5,337 nucleotides of DNA, taken from contig CANOFK010000104.1 of assembly GCA_947565265.1 (NCBI GenBank), positions 1 to 5,337 on the forward strand. The letters run 5' to 3'. Shown here in pieces: positions 1 to 4,975 of this stretch (position 1 is the first letter of the stretch; the number at the start of each line of letters is the position of its first letter). The position numbers and the translations under genes were made by a program. The notes under the pieces are model-generated. The model saw only the letters and a list, made by a program, of their open reading frames with translations. It made no database searches and was not told the origin of the DNA. The DNA is from an uncultured Clostridia bacterium. Its GTDB lineage: Bacteria; Bacillota; Clostridia; Oscillospirales; Acutalibacteraceae.

Positions 1-73
1 GGTGTACGTCATCCCCACCAACGAAGAACTGGTCATTGCCAGGGACACCAAAGCTTTGGTAGAAGGCAAGTAA
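1..73 (+). CDS. ackA: Acetate kinase, C-terminal end (partial)
   Basis: Only the last 23 codons are present, read from base 2 and ending at the TAA at 71-73. The peptide contains VIPTNEELVIARDT, which matches the conserved C-terminus of acetate kinases (E. coli AckA also ends with a VIPTNEELVIA segment). Acetate kinase is a cytoplasmic enzyme that converts acetyl phosphate and ADP to acetate and ATP, the last step of acetate fermentation; pta is often its partner but cannot be seen here. The gene is followed 30 nt later by a Rho-independent terminator, so it ends its transcription unit. The identification rests on a short but distinctive motif; the rest of the gene lies outside the window. 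Confidence 0.85.
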   Translation, partial: VYVIPTNEELVIARDTKALVEGK

Positions 74-103
74 GTGCCCGCTATTTTCATAGAAAGAACA
101 GAG

Positions 104-132
104 AGCGCCCGCGGTATGCGGGCGCTTTTTTT
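104..132 (+). terminator. Rho-independent terminator of ackA
   Basis: A perfect 9-bp stem, AGCGCCCGC (104-112) with GCGGGCGCT (118-126), has a 5-nt GGTAT loop and runs into a T tract (126-132). This is a textbook intrinsic terminator. It lies about 30 nt past the ackA stop codon and separates it from the next promoter. Confidence 0.93.
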
Positions 133-226
133 GGCTGCTTTTTTGTCAGGATGGGCGAAAAAACAGTCGAAAGCACGATTTGTACCCCACTACAGGCTGG
201 CAAAATCATGAAATTTTCGGAAAAGG

Positions 227-255
227 TTGCAATTTTGTAACTTTTACGATATAAT
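227..255 (+). promoter_or_regulatory. Sigma-A type promoter for the SLH-lysozyme gene
   Basis: TTGCAA at 227-232 and a perfect TATAAT at 250-255 are separated by exactly 17 nt, close to the housekeeping sigma consensus. Transcription would start near 262, giving a leader of about 35 nt. The region upstream (133-226) is AT-rich and shows no clear operator. A GGAGGT ribosome site at 280-285 lies 12 nt before the ATG, slightly further than usual; an AGGA at 290-293 is a closer, weaker alternative. Confidence 0.88.
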
Positions 256-297
256 GATGGGCAGACCAAGATGCTTTTTGGAGGTACATAGGATATT

Positions 298-2997
298 ATG
301 CGAAAACATATGATAAAAAATTTGGTCTTGCCGGTGCTGCTGGCCCTGCTGACTGTACTGGCGCAGGCCACGCCCCTGGCCAGTGCGCTGGAGGCAGGAG
401 AGCCCGCTGCCACAGCCCGGCCGGAGGAAGGCACGGTGGACGAGCCCTCCGAAGAAGGGCCTGCGGGCAGCGGGCCTGTGGGGGAGGAATCCCCCAGCCC
501 CTCCCCGGCTATGACGCCGGATCCGGCCCCTGATGGCGAACCGGCCACGCCTGTACCCGAAGAAACCCAGGCGCCTTCTCCCACGCCGGAGGCCGGGGAC
601 AGCCAGGAGGATGGGAGCGCTTCCATCGGCCAGGAGCAGGACAAGCCCCAGAACCTTACAGCCGCGGTGGGCGCCCTGCAAACCGGTACCCATGAGGCGT
701 ACATGACCGGCTATGCGGGCGGCTATTTTAAGCCGGAAAACTACATGACCCGGGCCGAAGTCTGCCAGGTATTCTTTAGCCTGCTGAAAAGCAAGCCTGA
801 AAACCCCACCACCAGCTTTACCGACGTGACTACCGGCTGGTATGTGGATGCCGTGGCTGCCATGAGCGCGTTGGGGGCTGTCAACGGTTATTCCGACAAT
901 ACCTTCCGGCCCAACGGGTACATTACCCGGGCGGAGTTTATCCAAGTCCTCAGCAGCTTTTTCCCGCCGGAGGAACCCGGCGAGGTGCACTTTACCGACG
1001 TGCCGGAAAGCCACTGGGCCTATAAGGCCATTGCCATGGCCAGCGCCAAAGGGTGGATTTCCGGGGACGGCCAGGGCACGTTCCGGCCCAACGAGCGGAT
1101 CAAGCGCTGCGAGGCAGTTACCACGATCAACATAGCCCTGGGCCGTACCACCAGCGACGGTTTTGCCGCTGACCGGGAAACCCAGGAGTTTAAGGATGTA
1201 CCGAAAAATCACTGGCCCTTTTTGCAGATTGCCGAGGCCGCAGACCCTACGGAGGAGCCCTCGCCCACACCCCCCCCTTCCACCACCCCTACGCCTTCCC
1301 CCGGCGGCCAGTTGCCGGACGGTACGAAGGTGGGCTCTATTGTGCGGGTAAATGCTGAAACAGGGCTGAATATCCGTTCCGGGGCGGGCACCAGTTTCTC
1401 GGTGGTGACGGCAGTGGTCAACGGTACCCTGTTGACGGTGACGGACATCTCCAAGTACCCCTGGATCGGGGTCCGCACGGCCAGTGGGCTTAGCGGGTAT
1501 TCCCACTCGGACTACCTGGTGCTGTCCCACGGCAATGGCAATACCAGCCAGAACGGTACTTTGTCCCATTCCTCGCTGACCTTGAACCAGTACATGAGCG
1601 CCAGGCTGGACGCCAAAGCGGACGCAAACGTGACGGCCATGCAGTGGTCCAGCACCAATGAGGCCGTTGCCAGGGTGGCGTATACCATTGACTATAACAG
1701 CCGCGAGCAGACCGCTGTGGTCTATGCGGGTTCCCCTGGCACAGCCACGTTGAGTTTTGCGGATGGCACCGGCCAGGTGAAGGACACCTGTACCGTTACG
1801 GTAACGGCGCCCCAGTCTGTACGCTTTGCCTATGCGGACGGGAACTCCGTGCCCCTGGGCTCGACTTTCGACCTGGTGGCTGTAACGGATACCAGCCGGG
1901 AAGAGGTCCGCTTTGACATTGTCAGCGGGCCGGCGGGGGGGAGTTTCTCCAGCAGTTCCTATGAGGAGGAGTCCCGGCAGTCAACCCATGGGCTGCCCAC
2001 CAACCAGGTGCGGGTGTTCCGCCGCCCGGTGAAATTTGGAGCCTCCGGGCTGTACACTTTGCGGGCCTATTCCGCCCAGGGGGGCGCTTATGCCAGTGAC
2101 CCGTACGTGTTCACCGTGCTGGTGACCCAGGCTGGCAACGTGACCACGGCAACCAATGAAACCCGCCGCACCAGTGGCAAGATGATCGACCTGATCAAGG
2201 GCTTTGAGGGCAATGTATGGGAGATTGAGGACGACCGGATCGTGGCAGGCAACCCCACCGTGGGCCACGGCTATGTAGTCACAAAGGAGAACAACCTGTT
2301 CTATAACAACCTTACCGCCACCGAGGCTTACGCGATGCTGGTGAACACTGTTAACAACGGCAACTACTCCAAGGCGGTGGAGAATTTCCGTAAAGAGAAC
2401 AACATCATGATGAGCCAGGCCCAGTATGACGCGCTGGTGAGTTTTGTCTACAACTGCGTCAGTGGCTGTCTGAATGTAAACGCGTATGATACCCCGAACA
2501 TCATTTTGAACATGGTGACCCCGCCTGCGGATGTGTCGCCTTCGCGGCCCTACACCGGCGTGCTGAATGTGGTGAAGGCCGAAATGTACGCCCAGACCGA
2601 CTATACCAGCACCGTGGTGGCGGAGGTGCCTGTAGGTGCAACGGTAAGCATTACCGAGGTGCAGGTGTACCGCACCTCTACCAAGCAGGAGGTATGGTAC
2701 AAGGCCACCTACAGCGGCAAGACCGGCTGGCTCCCATCGGGCTATGTACGGCTGAGCGGCAATTTCCAGCGTGACCTGAACTACGCGGACTCTACCTCCC
2801 TGGCCAATGAGTTCCTACAGTGGAACAAGTCCGGTGGGCGGCTGGTGCCGGGGCTGGTGTACCGGCGGCTGGCAGAGAGCAAGATATTCTTCTTCGGCAA
2901 CTATGCGGAGGCCGTGAATGACGGCCAGTCCAATTACCGGAGGAACACCTATGGGTTCAATTACCCCGGGCCCTGCAAGTACCTGGATCAGCGATGA
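298..2997 (+). CDS. Secreted SLH-anchored multidomain lysozyme (SLH, SH3, Ig-like, GH24 split by SH3)
   Basis: This 899-residue exported protein probably hydrolyses peptidoglycan at the cell surface. Residues 1-30 are a signal peptide (basic MRKHMIKN, hydrophobic core, likely cleavage after ASA at 28-30). Residues 32-120 are a Pro/Glu/Ser/Thr-rich linker. SLH repeats follow: TRAE at 151-154, FTDV 174-177 with TRAE 210-213, FTDV 232-235 with KRCE 269-272, then half a repeat (FKDVPKNHW, 298-306). SLH repeats anchor proteins to pyruvylated wall polymers. After a Thr/Pro linker (317-336) come a bacterial SH3 domain (346-409), a BIG2-like region (421-504) and a second beta-sandwich-like region (505-612). 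The GH24 lysozyme starts near 625: FEG with candidate catalytic Glu637, Asp646, Thr654 (T4 lysozyme Glu11, Asp20, Thr26), then QAQYDALVSFVYN (707-719). A second SH3 domain (755-819) comes before the GH24 C-terminal helices (FLQW 839-842, PGLVYRR 851-857). It is transcribed alone. Activity has not been shown; the fold assignment is firm, exact domain edges are not. Confidence 0.9.
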   Translation: MRKHMIKNLVLPVLLALLTVLAQATPLASALEAGEPAATARPEEGTVDEPSEEGPAGSGPVGEESPSPSPAMTPDPAPDGEPATPVPEETQAPSPTPEAGDSQEDGSASIGQEQDKPQNLTAAVGALQTGTHEAYMTGYAGGYFKPENYMTRAEVCQVFFSLLKSKPENPTTSFTDVTTGWYVDAVAAMSALGAVNGYSDNTFRPNGYITRAEFIQVLSSFFPPEEPGEVHFTDVPESHWAYKAIAMASAKGWISGDGQGTFRPNERIKRCEAVTTINIALGRTTSDGFAADRETQEFKDVPKNHWPFLQIAEAADPTEEPSPTPPPSTTPTPSPGGQLPDGTKVGSIVRVNAETGLNIRSGAGTSFSVVTAVVNGTLLTVTDISKYPWIGVRTASGLSGYSHSDYLVLSHGNGNTSQNGTLSHSSLTLNQYMSARLDAKADANVTAMQWSSTNEAVARVAYTIDYNSREQTAVVYAGSPGTATLSFADGTGQVKDTCTVTVTAPQSVRFAYADGNSVPLGSTFDLVAVTDTSREEVRFDIVSGPAGGSFSSSSYEEESRQSTHGLPTNQVRVFRRPVKFGASGLYTLRAYSAQGGAYASDPYVFTVLVTQAGNVTTATNETRRTSGKMIDLIKGFEGNVWEIEDDRIVAGNPTVGHGYVVTKENNLFYNNLTATEAYAMLVNTVNNGNYSKAVENFRKENNIMMSQAQYDALVSFVYNCVSGCLNVNAYDTPNIILNMVTPPADVSPSRPYTGVLNVVKAEMYAQTDYTSTVVAEVPVGATVSITEVQVYRTSTKQEVWYKATYSGKTGWLPSGYVRLSGNFQRDLNYADSTSLANEFLQWNKSGGRLVPGLVYRRLAESKIFFFGNYAEAVNDGQSNYRRNTYGFNYPGPCKYLDQR

Positions 2998-3079
2998 CCA
3001 GGGCAAGGCCCCGATAGGCTGCGAATGGCGCGGCCCTGTGAGTGGTTAAGCATTTTATATATTTTCCTAACCCTGCCAT

Positions 3080-3100
3080 GCCGGCCCGAAACGGGCCGGC
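3080..3100 (+). other. GC-rich hairpin without T tract, upstream of terminator
   Basis: GCCGGCCCG (3080-3088) pairs perfectly with CGGGCCGGC (3092-3100) across an AAA triloop. It has no U tract of its own and ends 13 nt before the next, stronger terminator stem. It could stabilise the mRNA 3' end of the lysozyme gene or assist termination. Confidence 0.75.
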
Positions 3101-3113
3101 TGTGGGGAGGGAG

Positions 3114-3150
3114 AAAAGGTTCCCGGTTTGTGGCCGGGAACCTTTTTCCT
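3114..3150 (+). terminator. Rho-independent terminator of the SLH-lysozyme gene
   Basis: AAAAGGTTCCCGG (3114-3126) pairs perfectly with CCGGGAACCTTTT (3134-3146) around a 7-nt loop, and the T-rich tail continues to about 3154. The A tract before the stem and the T tract after it would also make this hairpin work on the opposite strand. It lies 117 nt after the stop codon. Confidence 0.92.
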
Positions 3151-3198
3151 TTTGCTTTCATAAGATGGGTTAGGGCTGGGACGGGCCCGCGTGGCGCC

Positions 3199-3241
3199 GC
3201 CTGCCTTCCACGCCCGGCAGGCCCGCAGGCATCGGCCTGCC
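3199..3241 (+). promoter_or_regulatory. Hairpin pair with competing pairings in the DUF3343 operon leader
   Basis: Four complementary arms lie in tandem: GCCTGCC (3199-3205), GGCAGGC (3216-3222), GCAGGC (3225-3230) and GCCTGCC (3235-3241). Arms 1:2 and 3:4 form two adjacent hairpins; arms 2:4 (7 bp) form a mutually exclusive alternative. The last arm ends 12 nt before the Shine-Dalgarno site at 3254. This resembles a leader that could affect translation or read-through, but no known riboswitch class was recognised, and such repeats can arise by chance in GC-rich DNA. No convincing promoter was found in 3151-3250. Confidence 0.4.
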
Positions 3242-3253
3242 GACTATGTAAGC

Positions 3254-3260
3254 GAGGTGA
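3254..3260 (+). promoter_or_regulatory. Ribosome binding site that fixes the DUF3343 start
   Basis: GAGGTGA sits 5 nt before the ATG at 3266. It favours this ATG over the in-frame upstream GTG at 3191, which would add 25 residues (Arg/Ala/Pro-rich, unlike the family) encoded by the hairpin region, and over the GTG at 3257, which lies inside the ribosome site. Confidence 0.85.
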
Positions 3261-3265
3261 TTTTT

Positions 3266-3493
3266 ATGGATAAACCAGTGATCCTGGTGAGCTCGGTGAC
3301 ATATGCCATGAAGAGCCGGGATCTGCTTTTTAAGCGGGGGATCAGGGCCTTTGTAGAGCGTATACCGCCCACCGCTACCACCGGATGCGGGTACGGGGTC
3401 TATGTACCCAACGGCGCCGACGAGGCAGAACGGATTCTACGGGAGAACCGCATTAAGGTGCTGGGCCGTAGGGAACAGGAGGCATCGCCATGA
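3266..3493 (+). CDS. DUF3343 protein, putative sulfur/selenium carrier
   Basis: This small 75-residue cytoplasmic protein has no signal peptide or membrane segment. The N-terminal strand (PVILVSSVTYAMKSRDLLFKR, residues 4-24, shown in part by VTYAMKSRDLL) is followed by GIRAFVERIPP and the segment TTGCGYGVYVP (38-48). A final helix (DEAERILRENRI) precedes a short tail. This order, with one conserved Cys (here Cys41) after the Pro segment, is that of DUF3343, a family annotated as putative Se/S carrier proteins. Family members often sit next to class V aminotransferase/cysteine desulfurase-like genes, as here. The stop codon overlaps the start of the next gene (ATGA, 3490-3493), so the two are probably translated together at matched levels. 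The inferred role is to accept sulfur or selenium on Cys41 from the partner enzyme; the biochemistry is not established from the sequence. Confidence 0.82.
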   Translation: MDKPVILVSSVTYAMKSRDLLFKRGIRAFVERIPPTATTGCGYGVYVPNGADEAERILRENRIKVLGRREQEASP

Positions 3494-4626
3494 TTTATCT
3501 GGACAACAGCGCTACCAGCTACCCAAAACCGATGGCCGTACGGCAGGCTATGTCCCAGGCGATGGTCGAGTACGGGGCCAACCCGGGCCGGGGTGGGTTC
3601 CCGATGAGTATGCGCACCGGGCAGGCTGTGTATGCGTGCCGGAAAGCAGCGGCTGCGCTATTTGGTGCGGCCGGGCCGGAGTGCGTGGTGTTCCAGCCCA
3701 GTTGTACCCATGCCCTTAATCTGGTAATGAAAGGGCTGCTGCGGCCCGGCGACCATGTAGTGGTCAGCGACCTGGAGCACAACGCGGTTATGCGCCCCCT
3801 GACTGCCCTGGCGGAGAAGGGGGTCAGCTTTACAGCGGCAAAGGTGACCCCCGGCGACAATGACGAAACCATGAACGCCTTCCGGGCGGCCATGACCCCC
3901 AAGACCCGGCTGCTGGTGTGTACCCATGCCTCCAATGTATTTGGGGTGCGTACGCCGGTGGAACGGCTGGCGGCGCTTTGCCACCAATACGGGGCAAAGA
4001 TATGCGTAGATGCCGCCCAATCGGCGGGGATACTGCCCCTGAACATCGGCGACAGCGGTGTGGATTATCTCTGCTGCGCAGGGCACAAGGGGCTATTCGG
4101 GCCAATGGGCACCGGGCTGCTGGTCTTACGCGACCCGGAGGACAAGTTGGGAACGCTGGTAGAGGGGGGCACAGGCACCCAGTCTATGAGCCTACTACAG
4201 CCGGACGCCCCGCCGGAACGTTATGAGCCGGGTACCTTAAATGTACCGGGTATTATCGGCCTGGGGGCAGGCATCCGTTTTGTACTGAAACAGACGCCTG
4301 AAAGGATTTACCAGGAGGAAATGGCCAGGGTAGGGCACCTCTACCGGCAGTTGAACCGGCTGAAGAAAGTGCGGCTTTACACGCCGCCCCCGGCAGCGCC
4401 CTACTTTACGCCGGTGCTTTCTTTTAACGTGGAAGGAATGTCCAGCGAGGAGGTGGGCGGCATTTTGGCCCGGCAGGACATTGCAGTGCGTTGCGGCCTG
4501 CACTGTACGCCTACAGCACACAAAAAAATGGGTACCGAAGAGGGCGGCACCGTGCGGGTGTCGCCGTCGATATTTACAAAAACAGAGGAACTGAACGCTT
4601 TGGTGCGGGCGGTGGGCAGGATATAA
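3490..4626 (+). CDS. Cysteine desulfurase-like class V aminotransferase (EF2568-type family)
   Basis: This 378-residue PLP-dependent enzyme should remove sulfur (or selenium) from cysteine (or selenocysteine), leaving a persulfide on an active-site Cys and releasing alanine. The start YLDNSATSYPKP (3-14) is typical of the family. His97 (LEHNAV) should stack on PLP, Asp174 and Gln177 (DAAQS) contact the ring, and Lys200 (AGHKG) forms the Schiff base. GGTGTQS (226-232) and EPGT (246-249) match conserved loops. RCGLHC (334-339) supplies the substrate-binding Arg334 and catalytic Cys339, as in SufS RTGHHC. The length is normal and all key residues are present. AGGAGG at 3477-3482, 7 nt before the ATG, supports the start. 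It resembles the TIGR01977/EF2568 group, which has been linked to selenium-dependent molybdenum hydroxylase gene sets, rather than housekeeping IscS/SufS. Oddities are Cys335 next to Arg334 and SCTH (71-74) where ATE is common. Confidence 0.9.
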   Translation: MIYLDNSATSYPKPMAVRQAMSQAMVEYGANPGRGGFPMSMRTGQAVYACRKAAAALFGAAGPECVVFQPSCTHALNLVMKGLLRPGDHVVVSDLEHNAVMRPLTALAEKGVSFTAAKVTPGDNDETMNAFRAAMTPKTRLLVCTHASNVFGVRTPVERLAALCHQYGAKICVDAAQSAGILPLNIGDSGVDYLCCAGHKGLFGPMGTGLLVLRDPEDKLGTLVEGGTGTQSMSLLQPDAPPERYEPGTLNVPGIIGLGAGIRFVLKQTPERIYQEEMARVGHLYRQLNRLKKVRLYTPPPAAPYFTPVLSFNVEGMSSEEVGGILARQDIAVRCGLHCTPTAHKKMGTEEGGTVRVSPSIFTKTEELNALVRAVGRI

Positions 4627-4670
4627 GGCAAGGGTATGGTCAACCGGCCCCGGCCCGGCTTGTGTCAATG

Positions 4671-4689
4671 GCGCTGGGGTCAGCGCTTT
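4671..4689 (+). terminator. Weak terminator-like hairpin after the desulfurase gene
   Basis: GCGCTG (4671-4676) pairs with CAGCGC (4681-4686) around a GGGT loop and is followed by only three T residues. The 6-bp stem and short T run make it a marginal intrinsic terminator; it may act together with the larger hairpin downstream. Confidence 0.4.
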
Positions 4690-4733
4690 GCTGTACCCGC
4701 TTTATAGAAACTGCCTGCCGGCGGGAATGATAC

Positions 4734-4791
4734 GGCCCCCATAAGGGCTTGGGAAAAGGCCTGAAGGTTTTTCCCAGGCTATATGGGGGCC
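4734..4791 (+). terminator. Long imperfect hairpin, possible terminator or structured RNA
   Basis: An outer 10-bp perfect stem (GGCCCCCATA at 4734-4743 with TATGGGGGCC at 4782-4791) encloses an inner stem (TTGGGAAAAG around 4749-4758 with TTTTTCCCAG around 4768-4777, with wobble pairs), capped by CC/GG and a TGAA loop. No U tract follows directly; the sequence after it is CATACTGTAGATCATTTTAG. It probably ends the desulfurase operon in either direction, but without a T tract a different role (RNA stability or repeat element) remains open. Confidence 0.55.
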
Positions 4792-4859
4792 ATACTGTAG
4801 ATCATTTTAGGTAAAATATCAAGTTCTGGCAAAAAAGTCTTTTATTTGTTCCCGGCTTG

Positions 4860-4868
4860 TGGTAAAAT
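4860..4868 (+). promoter_or_regulatory. Candidate extended -10 promoter for cdaA
   Basis: TGGTAAAAT is an extended -10 element (TG, one base, TAAAAT at 4863-4868). The -35 region 17 nt upstream (TTTTAT, 4840-4845) is poor, which fits an extended -10 promoter. An overlapping alternative is TTGTTC (4846-4851), 16 nt, TACTTT (4868-4873). Either would give a cdaA leader of about 100 nt. The gene may also have further promoters not recognised here. Confidence 0.5.
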
Positions 4869-4962
4869 ACTTTTAAGAGTGGCCAATGGGAAGGACAAGT
4901 CCCAAGGCCGGGCCTGCGGGGCAGTGGATCACATACAGGCGGGCAGGATATACGTGGAAGAA

Positions 4963-4966
4963 AGGA
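4963..4966 (+). promoter_or_regulatory. Ribosome binding site that favours a GTG start for cdaA
   Basis: AGGA, within AAAGGAA, lies 9 nt before the GTG at 4976 and 21 nt before the in-frame ATG at 4988. The spacing favours the GTG. No better Shine-Dalgarno sequence precedes the ATG. Confidence 0.65.
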
Positions 4967-4975
4967 ACGATAGCC

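Larger units (their letters stand above)
4627..4975. other. Intergenic region between the desulfurase gene and cdaA
   Basis: This 349-nt stretch has no convincing gene. The GC-rich first half (4627-4733) holds a small hairpin. The middle holds a long imperfect hairpin (4734-4791). An AT-rich section (4800-4875) carries candidate promoter elements, followed by a cdaA leader of about 100 nt. The frame of cdaA stays open upstream to an ATG at 4886, but that extension is basic, Gly-rich and unlike the N-terminus of CdaA proteins, so it is not treated as coding. Confidence 0.7.

Noticed and set aside
244..1569. A 441-residue open frame on the minus strand opposite the lysozyme gene, with another on the minus strand at 87-704
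   Set aside because: They mirror the GC-rich plus-strand gene, have Gly/Arg/Pro-rich composition, no recognisable domain or convincing ribosome site, and one runs through the ackA terminator and the lysozyme promoter. The plus strand has a clear multidomain protein.
2170..2997. Prophage remnant, suggested by the T4-type lysozyme domain
   Set aside because: The domain is fused to a signal peptide, SLH anchor, SH3 and Ig-like modules, has its own promoter and terminator, and has no holin, endopeptidase or tail genes nearby. It fits a cellular wall hydrolase.
3161..3166. TAAGAT as a -10 element for the DUF3343 operon
   Set aside because: No acceptable -35 lies at 16-18 nt; the upstream sequence is the preceding terminator stem. 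The operon promoter remains unidentified.
3191..3265. Longer DUF3343 protein starting at the GTG at 3191
   Set aside because: The extra residues come from the hairpin-forming leader and do not resemble the family; GAGGTGA is placed correctly for the ATG at 3266.
4886..4975. In-frame N-terminal extension of cdaA from the ATG at 4886
   Set aside because: The 30 extra residues are basic and Gly-rich, CdaA proteins start close to the first membrane segment, and AGGA spacing favours the GTG at 4976.
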